From Acidobacteriota bacterium (lineage in GTDB: Bacteria; Acidobacteriota; Holophagae; Holophagales; Holophagaceae), in NCBI GenBank assembly GCA_016192145.1, contig JACPUT010000009.1:62001-126000 (forward strand): DNA of 64,000 nucleotides. Reading direction: 5' to 3'. Made by a program: the position numbers and the translations under genes. Below the pieces are notes generated by a model. That model ran no database searches. It saw nothing but the letters and a program-made list of their open reading frames with translations, and had not been told where the DNA came from. This document shows positions 11,702 to 20,897 of the stretch, piece after piece. Every line of letters begins with the position of its first letter. Within the stretch, counting starts at the first letter, position 1.

Positions 11702-13468
11702 CTAGGGATGGATTGACGATTCGACTTCGGGGGCCGCTTCCATGAGGTCTGCGGAGGGGTTTTCCATCCATGGCAAGACGGTCCAGGGAAAACCGAAGGA
11801 TGCGACTTCCTGGAGATAGGTGCGCTCGGCTTGCGCGCGGGCTTGGAGGATTGGGTCGGTGAGCCGAAGGGGAGAAAGCGATTGGTTGAGAATCCAGGCG
11901 AAGGGCTGGATGCCCGCGCGGCGGAGGTCTTGTTCGAGGCCCTTGGCCTCATGGACGGGGGTCGCCTCAGGCAGGGCCACAAGGATCACTTTGGTGAACC
12001 GTGGGTCTCGCAAGCGAGGAAGCAGGGTGCGAACCTCCTCGGGGAGCTCTTGCGCGGTTCGGGATACCTCCCGATGGTAGGCCTCGGCCGCATCCAGCAG
12101 CAGCAACGTGTGGCCCGTGGGGGCGGTGTCGATGACGACGAAGCCCTCCAAGCCCCGCGCGACTTCCTTGGCGAAGGCTCGGAAGACAGCGATCTCAGCC
12201 GTGCACGGGGAACGAAGGTCCTCCTCGAGGAGGGCACGTCCCGCCGGATCGAGATCCCTCCCGGCCTGGTCAATCACCTCTTCCGTGTACGCCGCCGTTT
12301 CAGCCTCGGGATCGATCCGGCTGATGGTGAGCCTTGAGGTGGTATCCCCGGCATGTGGCAGGTCGTTCCCTCCGGCAGGGTCGGTCGTCGTGAGGTGGAC
12401 CCTTCTTCCCGCAGCCGAAAGGTCGCGTGCCAAGCGCCGTGCGACGGAAGTCTTCCCGACGCCCCCCTTCCCCATGGTGAGGAGAACGCCTCCAGGGGCC
12501 TCCAGAAGGGAATGGATGAGGCTCTGCCAGGAGGATTGAGAGGATGGGATTCCCAGGTCCTCCGTGACCGGGAGCTGGGGTTGTGGGGCGGGTTCTTGGA
12601 ACAAGGCGCGAAGCCGGTCGGGCCCCAGCAAGTTCATCGACTTCAGCGACACCTCGGTACGCGGGAGCGTTTCGAGGGCGGCTGGCATTCCTGCAAGGGC
12701 CAGCTTTCCCCTAGCTTCAAGGGCGAGGGCGATCTCGTCGTGAGGGTCGGTCGCCTTGAAGACCCCGTTGACCACCAAGTGGTGGTTTCCGATGCCAAGC
12801 TGGCCCAGTTCGAATCGGGTGCGCTCGGCTTCCTGGAGGGCCGCAGGTTCCGGTCGAGTCACGAGGACGACGAGGGTGCGAGCGGGATCACCGAGGGCCG
12901 CCCGAGCCTCCGCGTAGAGCCGCTGCTGGTTCTTCAGGCCGGAGAGTGGCCCCAGACAGCTCGTTCCTCCCTGGTTATCGGCCAAAAAGTCACTCCACGC
13001 GGCCGGAAGCTCCATGAGGCGCAGGGTATGGCCCGTGGGCGCCGTGTCGAACACGAGGTGATCGAATACCCAGTCTCCGGAAGGTGTGCCGAGTAGCTTG
13101 GAGAACTCATCGAAGGCGGCGATTTCGAGGGTGCAAGCTCCGGAGAGCTGTTCCTCGATGCTGGTCACGGCCGCAGGGGGGAGGAGTTCCCGATAGGGCC
13201 CGACGACGCGTTCGCGGTAGGCCGCGGCCGCCGCTTCGGGATCGATGTTCATGGCCCAAAGGCCGGGGATGCCCGCCAGGGCCGTGGGCTCTCCGTTGAG
13301 CCGGGCACCCAGCACCTCATCCAGGTTGGATGCGGGGTCGGTGCTGACCAGGAGGACCTTCCGCCCCGCGTCCGCGAGCTGGATCGCCGTGGCGCAGGCG
13401 GTCGAGGTCTTCCCCACGCCGCCCTTTCCTGTGAATAGGAGGTTGCGGGTATGGACGGGAATGCTCAT
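11702..13468 (-). CDS. arsA: ArsA arsenical pump-driving ATPase, duplicated halves
   Basis: Two P-loops (TGKGGVGKTST, MGKGGVGKTSV), two DTAPTGHTLRL/L motifs, Cys in ACTLEIA, SCLGPL and PCTAEIA contexts. Confidence 0.96.
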   Translation of the reverse strand: MSIPVHTRNLLFTGKGGVGKTSTACATAIQLADAGRKVLLVSTDPASNLDEVLGARLNGEPTALAGIPGLWAMNIDPEAAAAAYRERVVGPYRELLPPAAVTSIEEQLSGACTLEIAAFDEFSKLLGTPSGDWVFDHLVFDTAPTGHTLRLMELPAAWSDFLADNQGGTSCLGPLSGLKNQQRLYAEARAALGDPARTLVVLVTRPEPAALQEAERTRFELGQLGIGNHHLVVNGVFKATDPHDEIALALEARGKLALAGMPAALETLPRTEVSLKSMNLLGPDRLRALFQEPAPQPQLPVTEDLGIPSSQSSWQSLIHSLLEAPGGVLLTMGKGGVGKTSVARRLARDLSAAGRRVHLTTTDPAGGNDLPHAGDTTSRLTISRIDPEAETAAYTEEVIDQAGRDLDPAGRALLEEDLRSPCTAEIAVFRAFAKEVARGLEGFVVIDTAPTGHTLLLLDAAEAYHREVSRTAQELPEEVRTLLPRLRDPRFTKVILVALPEATPVHEAKGLEQDLRRAGIQPFAWILNQSLSPLRLTDPILQARAQAERTYLQEVASFGFPWTVLPWMENPSADLMEAAPEVESSIHP

Positions 13469-13477
13469 GGGGTCAGC

Positions 13478-14050
13478 TCAGCAGCAGCCAGAACCCGGGG
13501 CGCAGGCCGAGGCTTCCTGGATGCCCAGGTACTTCCGCGCCTGCAGGAGCATGGTCCGACTGGAGCCGTCCTGGACCGTCAGGGCGATATCTACGGCCTT
13601 GATCATGTCTTCCTTGGGCACACCCAGCTTACGGGCCTGATCGTAGTGGAACCGAAAGGCCTGATCGCTGTTGGTGGACATGGCCACTGCCAGGGCGAGG
13701 AGTTCCTGCACGGCCGGGGTGATGAGGGCCTCGCCGGCCTTCACGCCATTGAGACCCACCAAGGCCAGCAGGGTGGGCCGGTCAGGGTAGGCACCTTCGC
13801 TGATCACCTTCCCATCCAATACGAGGAGGGGGAGACAGTCATTGCCCTTAGTCTGGAGCAACTCCTTCACCAGGGGTTCAGCCGCAAAGGCACCTGGTTC
13901 CTGGGCCAGGTTGTAGCGGGTGACCTGGATGCCCATGGAAGCAAGATGGTCCAGATCGCTCGCAAACCGGGGCAGGGCGGGATCGACCTGGGGGCCGCAG
14001 ACACCGGTGGGGCAACACATGGCGGGATCGAAGACGTGGAGAGTGGTCAT
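13478..14050 (-). CDS. arsD: ArsD-like arsenic metallochaperone fused to C-terminal CMD-like domain
   Basis: N-terminus MTTLHVFDPAMCCPTGVCGPQVDPAL (ArsD CC..C); C-terminal ITPAVQELLALAVAMSTNSDQAFRFHYDQARKLGVPKEDMIKAVDIA resembles AhpD/CMD; ends CAPGSGCC. Confidence 0.88.
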   Translation of the reverse strand: MTTLHVFDPAMCCPTGVCGPQVDPALPRFASDLDHLASMGIQVTRYNLAQEPGAFAAEPLVKELLQTKGNDCLPLLVLDGKVISEGAYPDRPTLLALVGLNGVKAGEALITPAVQELLALAVAMSTNSDQAFRFHYDQARKLGVPKEDMIKAVDIALTVQDGSSRTMLLQARKYLGIQEASACAPGSGCC

Positions 14051-14064
14051 GTTGGCTCCTGGAA

Positions 14065-14400
14065 TCAAAGATCTGAGACGAGCACACGGAGGGCGCGGAG
14101 CGTCTGGGGGTGGATGCAGTAGCACACGCGTGGGCCCTCGGGAGTCGCCTGGACGAGCCCTGAGTCCTTCAAGACTTTGAGATGCTGGGAAATGGTGGAG
14201 GGGGCCAGATGAAAGACCTCCGCCAAATCGCCATGCAAGCAGACCTGCTTCTGCGCCAGGATGCGAAGAATGCGGACCCGGATCGGATGCGCCAGCGCCT
14301 TGGCCAGGGTGGCCAGTGATTCGTCCGGATCGTCCATGCGCAGCAGGGATTCCTGGAATTCTGGATCACACCCGCATTCCCTGAAAGCCGCGTGGCCCAT
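14065..14400 (-). CDS. arsR: ArsR family transcriptional regulator
   Basis: ALAHPIRVRILRIL...CLHGDLAEVFHLAPSTISQHLKVLKDSGLV winged helix. Confidence 0.93.
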   Translation of the reverse strand: MGHAAFRECGCDPEFQESLLRMDDPDESLATLAKALAHPIRVRILRILAQKQVCLHGDLAEVFHLAPSTISQHLKVLKDSGLVQATPEGPRVCYCIHPQTLRALRVLVSDL

Positions 14401-14409
14401 CTCGCCTCC

Positions 14410-14435
14410 TCAATCGTCGATCAACGAATGATTGA
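14410..14435. promoter_or_regulatory. candidate ArsR operator
   Basis: TCAATCGTCGATCAACGAATGATTGA, imperfect inverted repeat just upstream of the arsR start. Confidence 0.55.
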
Positions 14436-14546
14436 ACCTCAATCCAAGTTGGACAAGCCTGCAGGGGCCGATTCCCGCCAACTGTGATGTCCCTCAATTC
14501 ATCGAACCGCTCCAGGCACCGCCGCACGCGGTCGTTGGGGGCGGCC

Positions 14547-14966
14547 TTAGGGGCTCCCCTGGAATTCCTGGAGGGTTTTCCCGGCAAGGAGCGCCTGAAG
14601 CAACGCGGAGGCTTCCTCGGAGACTATCAGGGACGGGCAGGGGCTTCCCACGAGGCAGCAATCGGGTGTTCGAGGGGAACGGCCGGGCGGCCCGGCGATT
14701 CGCACCGCCATGTAGATTTCGAGAAGGCTGATTCGATCTGGGGCACGGCTGAGGCGGTATCCCCCTCGCGTACCTGCGGAGCTCTCGATGATTCCCGCCT
14801 GGCTCAACAACCGGAGAAGCTTGGCCAGGGAAGCCTCGGGGAGCCGGTGCCGAAGAGCCAAAACCCGGCCTTGAAGGTAGGATCCCCCGGGCTTAAGGCA
14901 TGCCAAGGCGCGAATGGCGTAGTGAAAGCTCGGAGGGAATGGATCCGGCATGGATGGCTTGTTCAC
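14547..14966 (-). CDS. Rrf2 family transcriptional regulator
   Basis: FHYAIRALACL...LPEASLAKLLRLLSQAGIIESSAGTRGGYRLSRAPDRISLLEIY. Confidence 0.88.
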   Translation of the reverse strand: MNKPSMPDPFPPSFHYAIRALACLKPGGSYLQGRVLALRHRLPEASLAKLLRLLSQAGIIESSAGTRGGYRLSRAPDRISLLEIYMAVRIAGPPGRSPRTPDCCLVGSPCPSLIVSEEASALLQALLAGKTLQEFQGSP

Positions 14967-14986
14967 AGGCCCTCCTGGGCATGGAA

Positions 14987-15037
14987 ACGGCGGGTAAGAC
15001 TCTCCGGGCCCGAGGCGCCAAGAGTCTCACCCGCCGT
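14987..15037 (-). terminator. hairpin terminator downstream of tatA
   Basis: ACGGCGGGTAAGACTCT / AGAGTCTCACCCGCCGT, 16/17 complementary, 17-nt spacer. Confidence 0.7.
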
Positions 15038-15049
15038 GATGCGGGAGGT

Positions 15050-15226
15050 CTACTTCCCGCTTGCAATCTCGTCGGCCGCAGCGGAGGAGATCTCCTTCGC
15101 GGCCTTCTTGAATTCATTGATCCCCTGACCGAGGGATTTGCCCAACTGCGGCAACTTGGAGGGTCCGAAGAAGAGCAGCAGGGCTGCGCCGATCAGAAGG
15201 ATTTCGGTCATGCCGAGGTTGCCCAT
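15050..15226 (-). CDS. tatA: TatA/E family twin-arginine translocase protein (58 aa)
   Basis: [58 protein letters not shown]; contains [15 protein letters not shown]. Below the ORF-track cutoff. Confidence 0.95.
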   Translation of the reverse strand: MGNLGMTEILLIGAALLLFFGPSKLPQLGKSLGQGINEFKKAAKEISSAAADEIASGK

Positions 15227-15235
15227 GGGGTGCTC

Positions 15236-16456
15236 CTAGTAGGCGATCTGGAAGGACAGGACGAGGGTGTCCCCGCCCTGTTCTCCCGTCTGGCCGGGGC
15301 GAGGGGAAAGGAAGTTCTTGCTGCGGTTGATGTAGTTCAAGCGGATGTTGGCGGCCTTGTACTTGGCCGGATTGAAGGCGTAGGCGTAGCCCGCGGTGAT
15401 TTCCGTGAACTTCGGCGTGAAGTCGCCGCTGACCGTCTTGTAGGGATTCGTGGTGCCGTACCAGTCGTCGCCCGAGTTCCAGTTCATCAGGTCGTAGCGC
15501 CCGCCAAAGGTGTGCTTGCCCGTGGTGTAGCTGGCGGAGAGCACCGTGGACGTGAACTTCTGATCGAGATGCTGCCGCTTGGCGGTGCCCGCGGCGGTGC
15601 CCAGGGAGGGGAAGAGGCGCCCCACGAGTCCCGTGATGTATTCCGCTTCCAGGCGCCAACCGTGGTTCCGATAGGCGTAGAAGGCGCCCAGGTCGCTGGT
15701 CTTGTCCTTGTTTTCCTTCACCGCCGCCGCGGTGGCGCCGCTGGCGCCGAAGCTCAGGGACACGGCGGAGGAATCCTTCAGATCGGTGCTCCCCTGCAGG
15801 GTGTAGAGGCCGAAGTTGTGAGCGCTCCCCTGGAAGAACTCCAGGCGCAGCACCAGATCCTTCATGGCGTTCAAGTCGTTGGACTTGCCGGCGGAGAACT
15901 GGGTGTTGCCGTTGAAGAAGCCCGCGGACAGCTTGCTCCGGAAGCCCTTGGGGTCGCCGAAGGAATAAGTTCCGATGATGCCGCGATCCCGCTTGTCGCC
16001 GAAGCGGACGCCCATCATGGAGCGCTCGGCGAACATCAGATCCGCGCTGGAGGTCATGCCTTCCAGGGTCTGGTAGCCCTTGAACTGGCCCACCTTCACC
16101 TCCAGGCCCGCCGCGGGTTTGTAGACGATGGCCATGTCCTGGAGGATGGACGGGTTCGAGGCGGAGGTGGAGATGCTGGGATCGATCATCGCCTCCCAGG
16201 ACACGTTGGGGAGGATGTCCCCGGAGAGCTTGATCTCGGCGCGGCGGATCGCGAAGGTGTTTTCCTTGAAGTTCGAGGAGACGTTGGAATAGGTGCTGCC
16301 CGTGGAATTCAGGCGGAGGTTGCTGTCCAGCATCTGGGTGTACCAGGCCTGGAGGAGGCCGCTGAACTTGATCGTGGGGGTGAAAACCTTCTCCTGGGCG
16401 GCCAGGGATCCGGCGGCCAGGCAGACGAGGGACAGGCGCGTGAGGACGCGATTCAT
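15236..16456 (-). CDS. outer membrane porin, OprO/OprP phosphate-selective-like
   Basis: Signal peptide, IRRAEIKLSGDILPNVSWEAMIDPS, VGQFKGYQTLEG...AERS, C-terminal aromatic FQIAY. Confidence 0.75.
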   Translation of the reverse strand: MNRVLTRLSLVCLAAGSLAAQEKVFTPTIKFSGLLQAWYTQMLDSNLRLNSTGSTYSNVSSNFKENTFAIRRAEIKLSGDILPNVSWEAMIDPSISTSASNPSILQDMAIVYKPAAGLEVKVGQFKGYQTLEGMTSSADLMFAERSMMGVRFGDKRDRGIIGTYSFGDPKGFRSKLSAGFFNGNTQFSAGKSNDLNAMKDLVLRLEFFQGSAHNFGLYTLQGSTDLKDSSAVSLSFGASGATAAAVKENKDKTSDLGAFYAYRNHGWRLEAEYITGLVGRLFPSLGTAAGTAKRQHLDQKFTSTVLSASYTTGKHTFGGRYDLMNWNSGDDWYGTTNPYKTVSGDFTPKFTEITAGYAYAFNPAKYKAANIRLNYINRSKNFLSPRPGQTGEQGGDTLVLSFQIAY

Positions 16457-16480
16457 GCGGAACTCCGGGATGAGGGGGGG

Positions 16481-19400
16481 TTAGCGGACCGGAACGAGCC
16501 GGACCTTGGTGTCGTAGAAGGAAACGCTGCCGCCGACCTTGTCGATCATGCAGGTGTTTTTGAGGTGGGGATCCACCCACATGGCCGCATTGGCGTGGAT
16601 GCCACCCTGGCGATGGGGATCGGCCTTGATGACCTCACCATCGACCACGAGATCCATGGCACCCGTCGCCCAATGGCCGTGGCCGAGGGTGAAGGTGATG
16701 ACGCCCGGACGAATCGTTTCGGTGATCTCCACCTTGCCGATCATGTCCTTCTTTCGGCCATTGCCCAGGTTCCAGGTGCCCTCGGGGTTCGTGGCGGAGA
16801 CCACCCGGACCTGTTGCCCCTTCTTGAAGCCGAGGCGCTTGGCGTCGCTCGTGTGGACGAGGATCGCGTTCTCGGGATACAGGGCCGTGAGGTAGCTGTT
16901 GGTGATGGTCCGGGACTTGGTCATCCGCACGTCGCGCTGGGTGACCAGGTGGAGGTCATGCCCCTTGGCCAAGGCATCCGGGGCGTTGCCCAAGGTGTCG
17001 GCGATGGGCACGAAGGTGGCCATTCCCAGGAAATGCTTGCCCGTGAAGGCGTCCTTCACCTTGTAGGTCTTCTCCTGGTAGATGTTGATCTGCTTGGCGT
17101 ACTTGTTGGCGACGTGGTCGCCCTTGTAGCTGTTTTCCTGGGAATCGAAGCGGCCACCACGGGTGAGCACATACGCCACCTTCTTCCAGGAATCTCCACA
17201 GATGGCAGCCCAGCGCACGGGATCGAAGACATTGCGGGGCAGGTGGCGGCGCGACTTCTGGAAGATCTGCATCTCCTCCGAGGAGGCATCGGGCACGCTC
17301 TCCTTGCCGTCGTGGGCGAGGTTCGCGACCATGCGGAGGTAGAAATCATCCGGGCGATTGAGATCCTTCCCAGGCCCGAAGGCGTCCTTCCCGAAACCAG
17401 GCATGCCCAGCTTTTCCGCCAGGGCGAGCCAAACGGTCTCGATGGAGATGGGCTGATCTTCGCCAAAGACCTTCACCACCTCGTTGGGGGAGGCGATCAC
17501 AGGCTGGCGCACGGGTTGGATCTTCACCGGCATGTTGGGGTGACTGCCCTGGAACTCCCAGCGCTCAAGGTAATGGAGGTCCGGGAAGATGTAATCCGCG
17601 TAAAGGCTGGTGGTGCCGACGGTGATGTCGCTGGCGAAGTAGAGGGGGATCTTCTCCAGGTCCAGGAGGGCCGCGATCTGGGTGTGACCGGCGGGCAACG
17701 CGTAGCCTGGAGTGCCCATGTAGCTGAAGAGCACTTTCGTCGCGTAGGGGTACGCATCCGCCATGGAGGGGATGATTTCCTCATAGACATCGGAGGCCAG
17801 AGGCCACCAATTCCGTTTCGCGGGGTAATTCGCGAAGACCGTGGACTCTTCGTACTTGGCGTCATGGCGGATGATCGACACGCCAAAGGGCTTCCCGCTC
17901 TTGGGGGTGATCTTGGGCAGGGGGAAGGGCTGACGATCGGTCTTGGTGCCGTCCACGTTGAACGTGGAAGCGGCGATCATGCCCCCGGTCCAGTCGAAAT
18001 TCCCGATGAGTAGGTTCAAATTCATCAAGGCGCTGATGTTGTAGAACCCATTCGTGTGCTGGGCCGGTCCGCGGTGCATGTCCACGCCCGCCTTCTTGCC
18101 ATGGCTGGTGAACTCCTTGGCGACTTCGGTGATCACCTTGGCGGTGGTGCCACATTCCTTGGCCCACTCCACCAGGCTCTTCGCCTGGGCCGCTTCAAGC
18201 ATGATCTGGAGGCTGGACTTGGCCTTGATGACCGTGCCCTTCTCGTCCTTGAACTCGGTGGTGACGAAGAGGTCACCCTCCACCGGGTCCTTGTCGTCGT
18301 TGGGGTCGACGGCGATGGCCTTCCCATCTTTCATCACGACCAGGAACTCGAATTCGGATTCCTTCCCGTCGGCTGCCTTCCGGATCTCCTTGGCCTTGAT
18401 CCCGACCTCATGGGCCCGGAGGAGCGTGGTGGGTTCGCCTTCCTTGCCAAGTTTCACCAGGCAGGGGCCGTTGGACCAGGTGGTCTCCTTGTCCGCGGTC
18501 GCGGCGGCCTTGTTGGCGTTTCCCAGGTACCTGGCGTCATAGCGTTTGTTTTCCAGGATCCACCGGGTCATGCCCATGGCGAAGGCCGCGTCGGTTCCCG
18601 GTTTCACCGGAACCCACCGCGCGCCCTTGGAGGCGAGCTTCGTGTATCTGGGATCGATCACGGTGAACTTGAGCTTTCCTTCCACCATCCGATCGGTCAT
18701 GCGGGACGTTCGGTTCGTGGGGCCATAGTTGGCGTCGAAGAGGTTGGCACCCACGAATAGGATGTATTCGGCGTTCTCCTGATCCACCTGCCAGTAGAAT
18801 TTCTGGCCTCCGGAAAAACCGGCGCCGTCGTACTGCTCGCTCATGGCCTTGGAGGCGAAGTAGAGGGAGCCTTGGCAAACGGTCGTGTGGCCGTGGGTGT
18901 TGTTGGTGCCGAAGGCATCGGTGAATCGCTTGTCGAAATCAGCCCGGCCACCCTTCTTGCGGCCCCACATGTAGACGAATTGGTTGTTCTTGGGGCCGAA
19001 GTCCGGGTGGTCTGGATCGATGAGGGCGTCCAGGTGAGCGGCATGCTTCGTCTTGAAGTCGGCCACGGTCATCTTCTTCTTTCGGATGAGCGCCACATCG
19101 CCAGCCATGGCCGCCATGACCTTGGGGTCTTTCATCACCCAGAGGTCCTTGAGGCCAGTGATGCTGCGACCCTCTTCGCCGGAGACGTGGGCGAAGAGTT
19201 TGCCGCCGTTGACGATCTCGTCGATGGCCTGATCGAAGGGGACACTGACCCACTTCCCCTCCCCCCGCTTGCCGGCGCGCTTGAGCACCTTCCGGATGCG
19301 ATAGGGATCGTAGGCGCCCGTGTGGCCGGCCTGGCCCTTGGGGCAGAGGCAGCCATCGATGGTCGCCGCAGCTCCCAAATCCAGGCTCATGGGAAGGTGG

Positions 19401-19696
19401 GGGTGCAGGGTAAAGGGATTGTAGGGGCTGCCATCGATCTTCACGGCCACGCCATCCATCACCTTGACCTTGAGTCCGCAGCCCGTGTTGCAGTTGAGGC
19501 AGGTGGTGTAGAGGGTGTTCTCGGGCTTCATGAGCTCGTAGGTCGCGGCCGCGCTCAGCTCTCCCTTTTCCGCCTGCTCCACGAGACCCCTGGCCCAGGT
19601 CGTCTGACTGGCGGCCATGGCACCGCCGCCCACAGCGGCCGTCACCTTGAGGAAGTCCCGGCGGGAGGAGCCGCCTTGGTTCGGCTTCTCAGCCAT
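16481..19696 (-). CDS. Tat-exported molybdopterin oxidoreductase, TtrA/SrdA/ArrA-like catalytic subunit
   Basis: SRRDFLKVTAAVGG Tat signal; CLNCNTGCGLKVKV 4Fe-4S motif; HTTVCQG candidate Mo-Cys; 1071 aa. Confidence 0.88.
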   Translation of the reverse strand: MAEKPNQGGSSRRDFLKVTAAVGGGAMAASQTTWARGLVEQAEKGELSAAATYELMKPENTLYTTCLNCNTGCGLKVKVMDGVAVKIDGSPYNPFTLHPHLPMSLDLGAAATIDGCLCPKGQAGHTGAYDPYRIRKVLKRAGKRGEGKWVSVPFDQAIDEIVNGGKLFAHVSGEEGRSITGLKDLWVMKDPKVMAAMAGDVALIRKKKMTVADFKTKHAAHLDALIDPDHPDFGPKNNQFVYMWGRKKGGRADFDKRFTDAFGTNNTHGHTTVCQGSLYFASKAMSEQYDGAGFSGGQKFYWQVDQENAEYILFVGANLFDANYGPTNRTSRMTDRMVEGKLKFTVIDPRYTKLASKGARWVPVKPGTDAAFAMGMTRWILENKRYDARYLGNANKAAATADKETTWSNGPCLVKLGKEGEPTTLLRAHEVGIKAKEIRKAADGKESEFEFLVVMKDGKAIAVDPNDDKDPVEGDLFVTTEFKDEKGTVIKAKSSLQIMLEAAQAKSLVEWAKECGTTAKVITEVAKEFTSHGKKAGVDMHRGPAQHTNGFYNISALMNLNLLIGNFDWTGGMIAASTFNVDGTKTDRQPFPLPKITPKSGKPFGVSIIRHDAKYEESTVFANYPAKRNWWPLASDVYEEIIPSMADAYPYATKVLFSYMGTPGYALPAGHTQIAALLDLEKIPLYFASDITVGTTSLYADYIFPDLHYLERWEFQGSHPNMPVKIQPVRQPVIASPNEVVKVFGEDQPISIETVWLALAEKLGMPGFGKDAFGPGKDLNRPDDFYLRMVANLAHDGKESVPDASSEEMQIFQKSRRHLPRNVFDPVRWAAICGDSWKKVAYVLTRGGRFDSQENSYKGDHVANKYAKQINIYQEKTYKVKDAFTGKHFLGMATFVPIADTLGNAPDALAKGHDLHLVTQRDVRMTKSRTITNSYLTALYPENAILVHTSDAKRLGFKKGQQVRVVSATNPEGTWNLGNGRKKDMIGKVEITETIRPGVITFTLGHGHWATGAMDLVVDGEVIKADPHRQGGIHANAAMWVDPHLKNTCMIDKVGGSVSFYDTKVRLVPVR

Positions 19697-20444
19697 AAAT
19701 CACCTCCAGATTCTCGTCCGAGATGTAATAGACCCTGGGCTTGGTGCCCTTCTTGGGCTTCAGGAACTGCACCTTGTTCGCTTTGATGACCTTGTAAATC
19801 TCGCTCTCGGGGTCATTCACATCGCCGAAGTAAGTCGCACGCCCCACGCAGGTGGTCACGCACTCGGGAAGCATCCCGTTCTCCAAGCGATGGAGGCAGA
19901 AGTGGCATTTCCGGGCCTTCTCCATGGGCGGCGTGTCTTTCGCCCGCTTGGCCGCGATTCCGTATTCGAAGGAGGGCATCGACTCGTATTTCTGCCGCTC
20001 GGGGGTGCCGTCGGTATGGAACAACCCCTCGTCCAGGTCCCTGGCGCCATAGGGGCAGGCGGAAACACATGAGCCGCAGCCGATGCACTCCTGGTAGTTG
20101 ATGAGCACGAGGCCCGCGCCCACGCCCTCTGATTCCTTCCAGGTGGCGCCTCCCTTTCCGGGCTTTGGACATTCGGCCACGCAGGGCGGATGGTCGCAAT
20201 GCATGCACGGCCGGGGCAGGAATACCCTCTTGGGGTTGGGATATGTGCCGCGCTGGAACTCCAACACGGGGCGGTACACGATTCCCGGGGGGAGCTTGTT
20301 CTCGGACATGCACGCCACGGTGCAGCCGTGGCAGCCCACGCATTTACGCAGATCGATGAGCATGGCCCACCTACGCCCTTTGGCGGACCTCCCAAGGGCG
20401 CGCTTGGCGTCCTCCTGCATGGTGACCAAAACGTCCTTCGACAT
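19689..20444 (-). CDS. 4Fe-4S ferredoxin subunit (TtrB/PsrB-like) of the molybdoenzyme
   Basis: Four Cys clusters: CVGCHGCTVAC, CMHCDHPPCVAEC, CIGCGSCVSACPYG, CHFCLHRLENGMLPECVTTC; overlaps the catalytic subunit start. Confidence 0.93.
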   Translation of the reverse strand: MSKDVLVTMQEDAKRALGRSAKGRRWAMLIDLRKCVGCHGCTVACMSENKLPPGIVYRPVLEFQRGTYPNPKRVFLPRPCMHCDHPPCVAECPKPGKGGATWKESEGVGAGLVLINYQECIGCGSCVSACPYGARDLDEGLFHTDGTPERQKYESMPSFEYGIAAKRAKDTPPMEKARKCHFCLHRLENGMLPECVTTCVGRATYFGDVNDPESEIYKVIKANKVQFLKPKKGTKPRVYYISDENLEVIYG

Positions 20445-20693
20445 GGCCTCTCCTTGCCCGGGAATGGGCACGCGACGCACCGTGCCCCGAGCAGGGGGCA
20501 GGGCTGGTTCAGGGTGGGTAATGGGTATTCGGGGCTGCGGGTGCTTTCCTAGGCGGAGCGGAGCATCCACCGTCGTTCATCGCCATCCCCCGAAATCAGG
20601 GAACGGTTGGGGCAGCTGAACGAGAGGGTGGATGGCAAGGCGATCACCGTAGGGTTGCGATTGCTCCTCATCAGGATCGCGCTGTCCTAAAAA

Positions 20694-20719
20694 AGGTCAA
20701 ACGGCCTGTGACCTAGGTC
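20694..20719. promoter_or_regulatory. candidate operator in divergent intergenic region
   Basis: AGGTCA-N9-TGACCT immediately followed by AGGTC, in an AT-rich spacer. Confidence 0.4.
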
Positions 20720-20897
20720 TAATATCCTTTTTAAATACAGTAATCAAAGAGCTAAATGTTTCAAATGAAGTGCCAAGACCTTCAATTCACCTATGACAAA
20801 GATCACGCGACCAGGGCTACACTAATCGTGGTTTTACGAATAAGTTCCTCGGGTTGGTTGCTTCTGAGTCGCCCGAAGTCCTTCATGGAGAGACGAT

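Noticed and set aside
14900-18013. 1037-aa plus-strand ORF across tatA, porin and the molybdoenzyme
   Set aside because: Antisense shadow of well supported minus-strand genes.
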